Shown: positions 35,943-44,991 of the stretch, piece by piece | How the letters are laid out: every line of letters starts with the position of its first letter | How positions within the stretch are numbered: the first letter of the stretch is position 1 | Source: Pseudomonas sp. CCC3.1 | GTDB lineage: Bacteria > Pseudomonadota > Gammaproteobacteria > Pseudomonadales > Pseudomonadaceae | Length of the DNA stretch: 64,000 bases | NCBI RefSeq assembly: GCF_034347405.1 | Contig: NZ_CP133778.1 | Span: 4,718,501 to 4,782,500, forward strand | Direction: 5' to 3' | Translations under genes and position numbers: made by a program | Notes under the pieces: model-generated | The model's input: the letters and a program-made list of their open reading frames with translations, nothing else | Told to the model about the DNA's origin: nothing | The model's database searches: none

Positions 35943-36551
35943 TTAAAGGGCCGCAAAGTCGATGGTTTGATACTGATGTGCCGCTATCCCGGCGAAACTC
36001 AACAGCGCGGGCAGTTGCTGGGCAAAACCTTGGTAACTGTGGTCGCCGCCCCCCTGAATGCGCAAGGCGCAGGCTAGGTAGTACTTTTCGGCATGGCGGT
36101 AGTCCAGCGTTTCGTCGCCTGTCTGCAACCACACCTGATAACGCTGCGGGTCTTGAGGCGCCTGCACTTCAAGTTCGGCCAGGGCGAGCACGTGATCGTA
36201 GGTCAGCTCCCAGGTTTCACCGCTGTACAGGTTGGTTTGCGTGCCCAGGTAGCCGTCGAACATCCGATGCGGGCTGACGGCCGGGTTGACCAGCAAGGCC
36301 TTGAGCCCATGCTGTTCGGCCAGATAGGTCGCATAGTAGCCGCCGAGCGAGCTGCCGACCAGCAATGGGCGGTCCAGTTCGAGGATTGCCGCCTGCAATT
36401 GGGCCAGCGCTTCACGCGGATGATGATGCAAGGCCGGAACCCGCAGCTGATCGCTCAGCCCCATGCGTTGCATCACGGACAGGAGCTGCGTGGCCTTCTT
36501 CGACTCGGGAGCACTGTTGAAACCATGGATATACAAGATGGAACCCGACAT
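35943..36551 (-). CDS. yqiA: YqiA-type alpha/beta hydrolase
   Basis: A 202-residue esterase-like protein. It begins MSGSILYIHGFNS with the oxyanion strand, has the nucleophile elbow VGSSLGGYYATYLAEQ, and near the end GGGDHSYQGF with the catalytic His. E. coli YqiA hydrolyses short acyl esters and palmitoyl-CoA; the natural substrate is unknown. The start at 36551 fits the family better than the one six codons upstream. Neighbours cpdA and parE are in the same order in E. coli. Confidence 0.92.
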   Translation of the reverse strand: MSGSILYIHGFNSAPESKKATQLLSVMQRMGLSDQLRVPALHHHPREALAQLQAAILELDRPLLVGSSLGGYYATYLAEQHGLKALLVNPAVSPHRMFDGYLGTQTNLYSGETWELTYDHVLALAELEVQAPQDPQRYQVWLQTGDETLDYRHAEKYYLACALRIQGGGDHSYQGFAQQLPALLSFAGIAAHQYQTIDFAAL

Positions 36552-36651
36552 GCAATCACTCCCGAGCACGATTTAAGCTGAACGCAGTATCAATAAAGAC
36601 GCGCAGTTTAGGGCAATAACCCGTCTCAAGATATTTCCAAGTCACCCGCAC

Positions 36652-37467
36652 TCAGTAATTGTTAGCGCTGTAATCGGGCTCAAACACAAAGTTATCCACA
36701 CGCGACACCCCTGTGTCCAAAGTGCCATCAGGTTGCAGGCGCAACCAGCGATAACCGGGCGCCTCGCTGCTGACGCTGAAGTCTCGGCTGGCAGGCGTGA
36801 ACTGGACGCACGTAGACGGGGATGCCAACAGCCGCACGCCCTTTTGCTGCTGGTCGAAGGGTTGGTGAATATGCCCCCAGAGCAGCGCCTTAACCTGTGG
36901 AAAACGCTCCAGCACGCCCCAAAAAGCGTTGGCATTGTGCAGGCCAATCGACTCGATCCACTCACAGCCCACCTCCACAGGGTGGTGATGCAGGGCAATC
37001 AGGTGATGGCGATCAGGGGCTTCACTCAACGAATTCACCAGCAGCTGCAGTTCAGTGTCATCCAGATAACCGTGGCTTTTTTTGTACACGTTGGAGCGCA
37101 GCAACGTAATGCGCCAATTGCCGATGTCCACCACCTGCTCAAGCAAGCGGCTTTGCACGGTGGCTTCGAGCATCGACGGCCAAGCGTCGTGATTGCCGGG
37201 GATCCAGCGTGCATTCGCCGAGAGCGGCTCGGTCAATTGCCGAAAACGCTGATACGCCGCCACGCTGCCATCCTGGGTCAAATCACCGGTAGCCAGCAAC
37301 AGATCAATCTGCGGCTGCTCGGCGCGCACCCGTTCAATCACACGCTGCAGGCTTTGAGCGGTGTTGAGCCCCAGCAGCGAACCGTCTGCATCGGCAAACA
37401 AATGGCTGTCGGTCAGTTGCACCAGCAGCACCGGGTCTTCGGTGGTCAGCGTGGAGACATTGGGCAA
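36652..37467 (-). CDS. cpdA: 3',5'-cyclic-AMP phosphodiesterase CpdA
   Basis: Hydrolyses cyclic AMP and so tunes Vfr/Crp activity. The 271-residue protein is a metallophosphoesterase with all five motif blocks: LTDSHLF, GDLTQDG, GNHDAW, ALHHHP and GHIHQP. Leftward orientation, 100 bases before yqiA. Confidence 0.95.
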   Translation of the reverse strand: MPNVSTLTTEDPVLLVQLTDSHLFADADGSLLGLNTAQSLQRVIERVRAEQPQIDLLLATGDLTQDGSVAAYQRFRQLTEPLSANARWIPGNHDAWPSMLEATVQSRLLEQVVDIGNWRITLLRSNVYKKSHGYLDDTELQLLVNSLSEAPDRHHLIALHHHPVEVGCEWIESIGLHNANAFWGVLERFPQVKALLWGHIHQPFDQQQKGVRLLASPSTCVQFTPASRDFSVSSEAPGYRWLRLQPDGTLDTGVSRVDNFVFEPDYSANNY

Positions 37468-37510
37468 GGCATTCTCCCAGGCAGGGGGGGGTAATTATCG
37501 ATTTCTCACG

Positions 37511-37575
37511 CGGGAGCTGCCGCAGGCTGCGATCTTTTATAGATCAAAAGATCGCGAGGCAAGCTCGCTCCTACA
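37511..37575. repeat. Chimeric REP (two types joined)
   Basis: The right arm is the usual GCGAGGCAAGCTCGCTCCTAC. The left side instead reads GGGAGCTGCCGCAGGCTGCG, from the GTAGCCGCTGCC family, and meets the ATCTTTT centre. The two families seem to have recombined at GCGATC. Confidence 0.72.
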
Positions 37576-37588
37576 GAGACAGGGGTCG

Positions 37589-38041
37589 TTAGCGCACTTC
37601 TGCGTATTCATGCCCACAGGCCAGACAATGGCTTAGCCATTCACCCAGAAATACGTTGAGCTGGGCTTTTTCGTCGGGCTGGTGCATGGCCACGTTGGGG
37701 TAAGGATAGATGCTGCGAAAGCGCCGTGCATGTTCGGCGCCAATCACTTCGGCCATGCGCGCATCGTGGTACACCTGCACTTGCAGTTCGGGCACCGGCA
37801 GCCACGGCAGGCTGTGCTCCTGACGCACGCGCAAGGTGCTGGTGTACGGGCAATCGAGCACAACCTCAAGGGTCAGTACGCCGAGCATTTGTTCGCCCTG
37901 AGTGACCGCAATCTGGCGGGCACTCGGTTGCTCGCGCATGTCGGGCAACAAACGCATCAGGCGCGCATAGTTGGCCTCGCAGGCAGCCTGCAAGCCAATC
38001 AAATCAACGCGGTAGCGTTCACGTAACCCATTTACTGCCAT
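37589..38041 (-). CDS. DUF1249 (YqiB-type) protein
   Basis: A 150-residue soluble protein. Conserved features are an N-terminal helix (CEANYARLMRLLPD), TLEVVLDCPYTSTLRV and a C-terminal NVFLGEWLSHCLACGH with two Cys and a His that could bind metal. Function unknown. It overlaps nudF by ten bases and precedes cpdA, the same nudF-yqiB-cpdA order as E. coli. Confidence 0.9.
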   Translation of the reverse strand: MAVNGLRERYRVDLIGLQAACEANYARLMRLLPDMREQPSARQIAVTQGEQMLGVLTLEVVLDCPYTSTLRVRQEHSLPWLPVPELQVQVYHDARMAEVIGAEHARRFRSIYPYPNVAMHQPDEKAQLNVFLGEWLSHCLACGHEYAEVR

Positions 38042-38655
38042 AACCCCCTCACTTCAGCGCGATTAAGCGCCAGCCATTGCAGGGCAATAATGCTCGCCGC
38101 ATTGGAAATACGTCCATCTCGTACTGCTTGAAGCGCGTCTTCATACGCCCACCGGGTCACTCGAATATCTTCAGCTTCTTCTTCCAGGCCATGCAGGCCG
38201 CCTGCGTTAGAGCTGTCGCAACGCCCCAGGTACAGGTGCACAAATTCTGTGCTGCCACCCGGTGACGGGAAATAACGGGTGATCGGCCATAACTTCGAGA
38301 ACGTCAGCCCGGCTTCTTCTTCGCCTTCGCGACGGGCGATATCTTCGGGGTCGTTCTCGCCTTCCTTGTCGATCAACCCTGCCACCAGTTCGATCAGCCA
38401 CGGGGTTTCGGTCTTGCCATAGGCGCCGACCCGGAACTGTTCGATCAGCACCACTTCATCGCGCTGCGGGTCATACGGCAGCACGCACACGGCATCATGA
38501 CGGACAAATACTTCACGACTGATCTCACGGCTCATGCCACCGGCAAACAGTTCATGGCGCAGGAAGACCCGGTCCAGTTTGTAAAAACCCTGATAGCCGT
38601 TCTCGCGCTTTACGATCTCGACAGCGCTGGGCGTGGCCTTGGTGATGTCAGTCAT
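38032..38655 (-). CDS. nudF: ADP-ribose pyrophosphatase
   Basis: A Nudix hydrolase that splits ADP-ribose to AMP and ribose phosphate. The 207-residue protein has the Nudix box built on GLIDKEGE and REGEEEAGLTF. SPGGSTEFVHLYLG marks the ADP-ribose subfamily. AAGAGG stands before the ATG at 38655. First gene of the nudF-DUF1249 pair. Confidence 0.95.
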   Translation of the reverse strand: MTDITKATPSAVEIVKRENGYQGFYKLDRVFLRHELFAGGMSREISREVFVRHDAVCVLPYDPQRDEVVLIEQFRVGAYGKTETPWLIELVAGLIDKEGENDPEDIARREGEEEAGLTFSKLWPITRYFPSPGGSTEFVHLYLGRCDSSNAGGLHGLEEEAEDIRVTRWAYEDALQAVRDGRISNAASIIALQWLALNRAEVRGLWQ

Positions 38656-38876
38656 TGAAAACCTCTTACTGGCAAATTCACACCGGGGTGGCCCTCGGCA
38701 TCGCGCATCCTAACGCGCCTGTGGTTCTGGATGCAGCCCCTTTTACACTGCGGGGATAGACGGATTGCCTGCAAACCAACTCTAATTGACACCTTCAAGC
38801 TTAGCGGCGAACTGACGCCCTTGTTGGCAGTCGAACGAGCCTGCGTTCACCTTTCTTTCGTTGATGAAGGACGACC

Positions 38877-39614
38877 ATGTCGCTTTTAAAAATTGCCTCC
38901 CTGACTTGCATCGCCCTGACGCTGGGTGCTTGCCAGAGCGTATTTCAACCCAAACCCCTGACGTTTACGCCGGATGCGTCCGAGCAGGTCAAAGCAGGCT
39001 GCAAGGGCGATGACTGCCCGCTGGTCAACATTGAGACGGTGCACGTTGCCAGCGAACCGAAACTCGATGCCCTGATCGAACAGCGCTTGCTGAAAATGAC
39101 CGTCAACTCGCCGAACGACAAGCTGGCGCCGTCACTGAACGCCTACCGTGAGCAATTTTTGCGCACGGCCGACACCCGCAACAGCATGTACTTGCAGGCC
39201 AAGGTACGTGAGCAGCATGACGACTTGGTGATTATTGAGTTGATCAGCTACCTGGACACCGGCGGCGCACACGGCATGCCCGGACGCGGGTTTATAAACT
39301 GGTCGCGCAAAGACCAGAAAGAAGTGACCTTGCAGGACATGCTCGTCCCGGGCCAAGAACACGCGTTCTGGGGCGCGGCGAAAGTGGCGCACAACAACTG
39401 GCTGATCAGTTCGCGCCTAGGCAACGACCCGGAGTACGTTAAAACCTGGCCGTTCCAGCAAACCCCGAACGTGGCGTTGCTCAAGGACAAAGTCGTGCTC
39501 AAGTACGACGTGTACAGCATTGCCCCGTACTCGGAAGGGAATGTTGAGTTGAGCATTCCTTACACGCGTTTGAACGGGATTGTGAAACCAGAGTGGTTCC
39601 CGGGCCGCGGCTAA
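38877..39614 (+). CDS. RsiV/DUF3298-type lipoprotein
   Basis: A 245-residue protein with a lipoprotein signal (SLTCIALTLGAC). The periplasmic domain has YLDTGGAHGMPG and a C-terminal YSIAPYSEGNVELSIPY, both signatures of the DUF3298/RsiV fold. In Bacillus this fold binds lysozyme, but that anti-sigma factor also has a membrane and cytoplasmic part absent here. GAAGGA lies before the ATG. Function here unknown; a lysozyme-sensing or lysozyme-inhibiting role is only a guess. Confidence 0.83.
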   Translation: MSLLKIASLTCIALTLGACQSVFQPKPLTFTPDASEQVKAGCKGDDCPLVNIETVHVASEPKLDALIEQRLLKMTVNSPNDKLAPSLNAYREQFLRTADTRNSMYLQAKVREQHDDLVIIELISYLDTGGAHGMPGRGFINWSRKDQKEVTLQDMLVPGQEHAFWGAAKVAHNNWLISSRLGNDPEYVKTWPFQQTPNVALLKDKVVLKYDVYSIAPYSEGNVELSIPYTRLNGIVKPEWFPGRG

Positions 39615-39629
39615 ACACCGATATGTAGC

Positions 39630-39697
39630 TGTAGGAGCGAGCTTGCCTCGCGATCTTTTAACGGGTCAAAAGATCGCGAGGCAAGCGCGCTCCTACA
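39630..39697. repeat. REP palindrome, GTAGGAGCGAGC type
   Basis: Full-length copy; one base of the right arm differs (GCGCGCTCC for GCTCGCTCC). Lies between convergent genes. Confidence 0.87.
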
Positions 39698-39701
39698 CGT
39701 T

Positions 39702-40967
39702 TTAACCGCGTTTACGCCCCAGCAACCACTGCAACAGCCCGGCCAGCAGCAACGCAGGCAAGGTTGCACCCACATCCGGGAACAGGTTGGCCAGCAGGTG
39801 GTAGGTGCTCACCCCGCCCAACCAGGCCAGCAAGGTTGGCCAGTGCAGCACACCCGGCACCCCGTTGGCGCTGCGTTTGCGCAGGATGAAGTGATCCACC
39901 AGCACCACGCCAAACAACGGCGCAAACACTGAGCCAATCAGCAGCAAGAAGTTCTGGTACTGCGCCAGCGGCGCCAGGCAGGCGATCACGGTGCAGATGA
40001 CGCCAATGGCCAACGCCAGATGCTCAACCTTCAATCGCCACAAGAACCCGCTGGAAACCGCCGCCGAATGAATGTCGGCAAAGGCGTTTTCGGACTCGTC
40101 GAGCAGAATCAGCAGTAACGGAATACCCAGCCCTGCCCCCGCCAGCGCCAACAGCAGCGCATTGACTTCACCGCTCGGCGCGAACGCCAAGGTGTAGGCA
40201 ACGCCCAGGCTCATCAACCAGAAGTTGCCTATCAAAAAGCCCAGTGCGGTGCCGCCAAACACACCTTTGGCGCGTTTGCCAAAGCGCGAGTAGTCGGCAA
40301 TCAACGGCAACCACGACAGCGGCATGGCGATAGCAATGTCGAAACCCACCGCAAACGGCATCGAACCATCGCCCTTCTGCGCCCATAACGCGGCCAAGTC
40401 CGCTTTGGCGAAGAGGTTCCAGGTCAGCCACAGACACGCGGCCAACAACAGCCAGATGCCCCATTTACGCAAGACTTTGCGCACAAAGGTCAACGGCCCG
40501 CTCACGGCCAGCAACGTGGCCAGGACGCCGAAGAACAGGGTCCACAGCAGTGGATTGCTCAGCAAGCTGCCTTCACTGAACGCACGGGCGCCCAGCAGGC
40601 TGGCGGCATCGCGCATGACGATGATTTCGAACGAACCCCAGCCAATCAGTTGCAATACGTTCAGCACGGCAGGCAGCATGGCCCCGCGACTGCCGAGGCT
40701 CAGTTTCAGGGCGGCCATGGAAGACAGCCCGGTGTCGCTGCCGATCACCCCGACCGACGCCAATAACGCCACGCCGACCAAGGTGCCGAGAAAAATCGCC
40801 AGCAGCGAACCCGACAGGCCCAGCCCCGGCGCCAGCAAGGCCCCGGTCTGCAACACCATCAGCCCGATGCCGAGGGAGAACCACAAGGAAAACAGATCGC
40901 GGGCGCCGAAAACGCGCTTGTCCAAAGGGACGGCGGCATCGGGCGAGTAAGTGCTGGGTGTGTTCAA
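39702..40967 (-). CDS. cytX: Probable hydroxymethylpyrimidine transporter CytX
   Basis: A 421-residue NCS1-type permease with about twelve membrane helices. The conserved beginning DKRVFGARDLFSLWFSLGIG, the GWGSFE segment and SWLPLIADYSRFGK are typical. CytX members are linked by genome context and thiamine regulation to import of the thiamine pyrimidine. Here it lies directly downstream of thiC on the same strand, supporting that role. I chose a TTG start at 40967 since GAGA precedes it and the first 16 codons of the longer frame lie in the palindrome region. Confidence 0.85.
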   Translation of the reverse strand: MNTPSTYSPDAAVPLDKRVFGARDLFSLWFSLGIGLMVLQTGALLAPGLGLSGSLLAIFLGTLVGVALLASVGVIGSDTGLSSMAALKLSLGSRGAMLPAVLNVLQLIGWGSFEIIVMRDAASLLGARAFSEGSLLSNPLLWTLFFGVLATLLAVSGPLTFVRKVLRKWGIWLLLAACLWLTWNLFAKADLAALWAQKGDGSMPFAVGFDIAIAMPLSWLPLIADYSRFGKRAKGVFGGTALGFLIGNFWLMSLGVAYTLAFAPSGEVNALLLALAGAGLGIPLLLILLDESENAFADIHSAAVSSGFLWRLKVEHLALAIGVICTVIACLAPLAQYQNFLLLIGSVFAPLFGVVLVDHFILRKRSANGVPGVLHWPTLLAWLGGVSTYHLLANLFPDVGATLPALLLAGLLQWLLGRKRG

Positions 40968-40996
40968 AACATCATTCTCGATAAAGGACCAAACCC

Positions 40997-41098
40997 GTAG
41001 TCGCTGTCGAGGCACGAGGCTGCGAAGGGTTGCGCAACGACCCTGTTGTTGAAGGTCCTGCGGCCCTTATCGCAGCCTCGTCCCTCGACAGCGACTAC
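40997..41098. repeat. Long palindromic element (GTAGTCGCTG type)
   Basis: Outer arms GTAGTCGCTGTCGAGG and CCTCGACAGCGACTAC are nearly perfect complements, with inner arms GAGGCTGCGA and TCGCAGCCTC. It separates thiC from cytX and could stabilise the thiC message. Same type as 1979-2081. Confidence 0.8.
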
Positions 41099-41132
41099 AA
41101 ATGGGCGCCAGCGTCGGCTGGCGCGGCTTACA

Positions 41133-43022
41133 TCACACTTTTTTATACAGCTGGCTGCCTTCCTGCTTGAAGCGTTCGGCCTGTTCCGCCAGGCCTTTGG
41201 CCACGTCTACGTCAATCGCTTCAATGCGCTGGTTGGCGGCGTAGATGCGCACTTCCTGGGTGATTTTCATCGAGCAGAATTTCGGCCCGCACATGGAGCA
41301 GAAATGCGCGACTTTGGCCGAGTCCTTGGGCAAGGTTTCGTCGTGGTACGAACGCGCGGTGTCCGGGTCCAGGCCGAGGTTGAACTGGTCTTCCCAGCGG
41401 AACTCGAAGCGCGCCTTGCTCAAGGCGTTGTCGCGGATTTGTGCGCCCGGATGACCTTTGGCCAAGTCAGCCGCGTGAGCCGCGATTTTGTAGGTGATGA
41501 TCCCGGTCTTCACGTCATCTTTGTTCGGCAACCCCAAGTGTTCCTTGGGCGTCACGTAGCACAGCATGGCGCAACCGAACCAGCCGATCATGGCGGCACC
41601 AATGCCCGAGGTGATGTGGTCGTAACCCGGTGCGATGTCGGTGGTCAGCGGGCCGAGGGTGTAGAACGGCGCCTCGTCGCAGCACTCCAGTTGCTTGTCC
41701 ATGTTCTCTTTGATCAATTGCATCGGCACATGGCCGGGGCCTTCGATCATGCATTGCACGTCGTGTTTCCAGGCGATTTTGGTCAGCTCGCCCAGGGTTT
41801 CCAGTTCGCCGAACTGCGCCGCGTCGTTGGCGTCGGCAATCGAGCCCGGACGCAGGCCATCACCCAGCGAGAAGCTGACGTCGTAGGCCTTCATGATTTC
41901 GCAGATTTCGTCGAAGTGGGTGTAGAGGAAGTTCTCTTTGTGGTGCGCCAGGCACCATTTGGCCATGATCGAGCCACCACGGGACACAATGCCAGTCACA
42001 CGTTTGGCGGTCAGCGGCACGTAGCGCAGCAACACACCGGCGTGGATGGTGAAGTAGTCAACGCCTTGTTCAGCCTGTTCGATCAGGGTGTCGCGGAACA
42101 ATTCCCAGGTCAGGTCTTCGGCCACGCCGTTGACCTTTTCCAGCGCCTGGTAAATCGGCACGGTGCCGATCGGGACTGGCGAGTTGCGGATGATCCACTC
42201 GCGGGTTTCGTGAATGTGTTTGCCGGTGGACAAGTCCATGACGGTGTCCGATCCCCAGCGAATGCCCCAGGTCAGCTTGGCCACTTCTTCTTCAATAGAG
42301 GAGCCCAGCGCGCTGTTGCCGATGTTGCCGTTGATCTTCACCAGGAAGTTGCGGCCAATGATCATTGGCTCCAGCTCAACGTGGTTGATGTTGGCCGGGA
42401 TGATCGCGCGACCGCGAGCGATTTCGTCGCGCACGAACTCAGGGGTGATTTCTTTCGGGATGTTGGCGCCGAAGCTGTGACCCGCGTGCTGCTGGTCGAG
42501 CAAGCCCGCGGCACGCGCTTCTTGCAGCTTCATGTTTTCGCGGATGGCGACGTATTCCATCTCGGCGGTGATGATGCCCTGACGCGCATAGTGCATCTGG
42601 CTGACATTGACCCCGGCCTTGGCCCGACGCGGGTTCTTCACGTGGGCGAAGCGCAGCTTGGTCAGTTCGGCGTCTTCAAGGCGCATTTGGCCGAAGTTCG
42701 AACTCAGGCCCGGCAGGCGCTCGGTGTCATCGCGATCATCGATCCACGCTGAACGCACGTCTCCCAGCCCTTTGCGCACGTCAATCTCGACGGACGGGTC
42801 GGTATACGGGCCGGAGGTGTCGTAGATCAATACCGGGGCGTTGATTTCGCCGCCAAAATCAGTCGGCGTGACATCCAGGCTGACTTCACGCATCGGCACC
42901 AGAATGTCCGGGCGCGAGCCCTGTACGTAGACTTTTTGTGAACGGGTAAACGGCTTGACGGACTGTTCATCGACTTTTGCCGAATCACTGAGATTGATCG
43001 CATTTTTTAGTTTTGTACTCAT
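41133..43022 (-). CDS. thiC: Phosphomethylpyrimidine synthase ThiC
   Basis: A radical-SAM enzyme that rearranges aminoimidazole ribotide into hydroxymethylpyrimidine phosphate for thiamine. The 629-residue protein has the C-terminal cluster motif CSMCGPKFC, which binds the 4Fe-4S cluster in this family's unusual spacing. Also seen are MIEGPGHVPM and TDIAPGYDHITSGIG. The start at 43022 gives MSTKLKNAINLS; the longer frame to 43088 crosses the leader. Controlled by a TPP riboswitch upstream. Confidence 0.98.
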   Translation of the reverse strand: MSTKLKNAINLSDSAKVDEQSVKPFTRSQKVYVQGSRPDILVPMREVSLDVTPTDFGGEINAPVLIYDTSGPYTDPSVEIDVRKGLGDVRSAWIDDRDDTERLPGLSSNFGQMRLEDAELTKLRFAHVKNPRRAKAGVNVSQMHYARQGIITAEMEYVAIRENMKLQEARAAGLLDQQHAGHSFGANIPKEITPEFVRDEIARGRAIIPANINHVELEPMIIGRNFLVKINGNIGNSALGSSIEEEVAKLTWGIRWGSDTVMDLSTGKHIHETREWIIRNSPVPIGTVPIYQALEKVNGVAEDLTWELFRDTLIEQAEQGVDYFTIHAGVLLRYVPLTAKRVTGIVSRGGSIMAKWCLAHHKENFLYTHFDEICEIMKAYDVSFSLGDGLRPGSIADANDAAQFGELETLGELTKIAWKHDVQCMIEGPGHVPMQLIKENMDKQLECCDEAPFYTLGPLTTDIAPGYDHITSGIGAAMIGWFGCAMLCYVTPKEHLGLPNKDDVKTGIITYKIAAHAADLAKGHPGAQIRDNALSKARFEFRWEDQFNLGLDPDTARSYHDETLPKDSAKVAHFCSMCGPKFCSMKITQEVRIYAANQRIEAIDVDVAKGLAEQAERFKQEGSQLYKKV

Positions 43023-43084
43023 CACGGCTCTCCAGACTGCATCCAGGTGGATTGTCGGAGGGAGAACCTGAAAAAAGCACGGAC

Positions 43085-43103
43085 GCACCCAAGGACTGGG
43101 TGC
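43085..43103 (-). promoter_or_regulatory. Hairpin in the thiC leader, possible expression platform
   Basis: On the minus strand GCACCCA-GTCCT-TGGGTGC, followed eight bases later by TTTTTT. It sits between the riboswitch and thiC, where a riboswitch-controlled terminator would be. A second inverted repeat CGATTG/CAATCG lies at 43121-43145. Confidence 0.5.
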
Positions 43104-43189
43104 TGAGTGACGACCTCGAACGATTGATCATTTTTTGAACAATCGATCCCGGACGGCACTCAAGAGGACTCGCCGGGAGACGAGAAATC

Positions 43190-43276
43190 TTGTTCCCTAC
43201 GCAGGCGCTAACCTGATCAGGTTCAACGGGATCCGAAATTATTCGATCTCAGCCTCATAGCAAGGCACCCCGACAA
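43190..43276 (-). promoter_or_regulatory. TPP (THI-box) riboswitch
   Basis: Read leftward, the strand shows GGGGTGCC, then GAGGCTGAGATC, CCGTTGAACCTGATCAGGTT and GCGTAGGGAACA. These are the conserved blocks of the thiamine pyrophosphate aptamer, in order and spacing. It lies about 170 bases before thiC and would lower thiC expression when TPP is abundant. Confidence 0.95.
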
Positions 43277-43286
43277 GAACTCGGCC

Positions 43287-43316
43287 AGTCTAGAGAAGAC
43301 CGAGACAGAACGCCAA
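43287..43316 (-). promoter_or_regulatory. Candidate sigma-70 promoter of thiC
   Basis: On the minus strand TTGGCG, 18 bases, TAGACT, placing transcription start a few bases before the riboswitch. Confidence 0.5.
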
Positions 43317-43461
43317 CACAGAAATAAACGACGTGACGAAAGACTCAACAACGCCATTGTTGCAAGGGGTTGCGGCAACTACACTCGCTACGTCTTGAAA
43401 TCACGAGTGCCAGAACACGGCCTCGACAATCAATTTCGCACTATTGAACTAGGGATCGCTC
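43317..43461. other. Remainder of the thiC/TolC divergent region
   Basis: No gene. It contains a small inverted repeat CAAC...GTTG around 43348-43364 and the AGGGA ribosome site of the TolC-family gene. Confidence 0.4.
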
Positions 43462-44898
43462 ATGCTGCGCAAACTCTCGCTGGCTATCGCCGTGTCTTGG
43501 GCGACCAACGCTATGGCTCTGGATACACCGGCTCCCCTATCCAGCCAAAACGGTTTGGTCAGTGTTTACCAAGAGGCCGTGGACAATAACGCCGACCTCG
43601 CGGCAGCCCGTGCCAGCTATTCGGCACAAAAAGAAGTCGTACCGCAGGCCCGTGCCGGTTTGCTGCCCAACCTGTCGGGCGGCGCTGAGTCGAGCAACGT
43701 GCGCACAAGCATCGACAGGCCATCGACCACCACCACCCGCAGTGCGATGGTGTATCAAGCCACACTGGCCCAGCCGCTTTTTCGGATTGACCGCTGGTTC
43801 CAGTTAAAAGCCGCCGAATCGGTCAACGAACAGGCTGCACTGCAACTGTCGGCCACCGAGCAGAATCTGATCCTGCAAAGCGCAAACAATTACTTCTCGG
43901 TACTGCGCGCCCAGGACACGCTGGCCGCGACCAAGGCTGAAGAAGCGACGTTCAAGCGCCAGCTGGACCAGTCCCGCGAGCGCTTTGATGTAGGCCTGTC
44001 GGACAAGACCGACGTGCTGCAATCTCAGGCCAGCTACGACACGGCACGGGCTAATCGCATGCTCGCCCAGCGTCAGGTCGAAGATGCCTTTGAAGCGCTG
44101 GTGACGTTGACCAATCGCCAGTACAACGCGATTGAAGGCATGCGCCACAGTTTGCCGATCTTGCCGCCGACGCCAAACGACGCCAAGGCGTGGGTCGACA
44201 CCGCCGCGCAGCAGAACCTCAACTTGCTGGCCAGTAACTACGCGGTGGATGCCGCCGAAGAAACCCTCAAGCAACGCAAGGCCGGCCACGCACCGACTGT
44301 GGACGCCGTGGCGCAATACAAAACCGGTGACAACGACGCGTTTGGCCTGAGCAACCCGAATGCCCTGAACCAGCGTTATGGTGGCCCGGTCAACCAGACC
44401 AGCATCGGCATTCAGTTGAACATCCCGATCTACAGCGGCGGCCTGACCAGTTCGCAAGTGCGCGAGTCGTACTCACGTCTGGACCAGACCGAGCAGCAGC
44501 GTGAGCAGTTACGCCGCCAAGTGGTCGAAAACACGCGCAACTTGCACCGCGCGGTGAATACCGATGTGGAACAGGTGAAGGCGCGTAAACAGTCGATCAT
44601 CTCGAACCAGAGCGCTCTGGAAGCCACGGAAATCGGTTATCAGGTGGGGACACGCAACATCGTTGACGTGCTCGACGCCCAGCGTCAGCTGTACAACTCA
44701 GTGCGTGACTACAACAACAGCCGCTATGACTACATCCTCGACAACCTGCGCCTTAAACAGGCGGCGGGCACGTTGAACCCGGGCGATCTGGAAGCGTTGT
44801 CGCGTTACCTGAAAGCCGACTACAACCCGGACAAAGACTTCCTGCCGCCAGATCTGGCTCAAGAAGCCGAGACCAATATCCGCTCAGTCGTGAAGTGA
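43462..44898 (+). CDS. tolC: TolC-family outer-membrane efflux/secretion channel
   Basis: A 478-residue protein with a signal peptide (SLAIAVSWATNAMA) and two repeated outer-membrane-factor halves, each with long coiled helices. Features include YQEAVDNNADLAAARA, LAQPLFRIDRW, the SSQVRESYSRLDQTEQQREQL helix and GYQVGTRNIVDVLDAQRQLY. The trimer forms a channel across the outer membrane and periplasm for efflux pumps and type I secretion. No inner-membrane partner is adjacent. It is followed after 93 bases by the toxin-like giant gene. Confidence 0.93.
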   Translation: MLRKLSLAIAVSWATNAMALDTPAPLSSQNGLVSVYQEAVDNNADLAAARASYSAQKEVVPQARAGLLPNLSGGAESSNVRTSIDRPSTTTTRSAMVYQATLAQPLFRIDRWFQLKAAESVNEQAALQLSATEQNLILQSANNYFSVLRAQDTLAATKAEEATFKRQLDQSRERFDVGLSDKTDVLQSQASYDTARANRMLAQRQVEDAFEALVTLTNRQYNAIEGMRHSLPILPPTPNDAKAWVDTAAQQNLNLLASNYAVDAAEETLKQRKAGHAPTVDAVAQYKTGDNDAFGLSNPNALNQRYGGPVNQTSIGIQLNIPIYSGGLTSSQVRESYSRLDQTEQQREQLRRQVVENTRNLHRAVNTDVEQVKARKQSIISNQSALEATEIGYQVGTRNIVDVLDAQRQLYNSVRDYNNSRYDYILDNLRLKQAAGTLNPGDLEALSRYLKADYNPDKDFLPPDLAQEAETNIRSVVK

Positions 44899-44991
44899 TG
44901 TAAGGACATACCCGGATACCACCGTTCCTTGTAAGCGCCAGAGGTTAATACGGCATCGGTCGTGTGACCTCTTGGCACTCAAGGAACTCCC

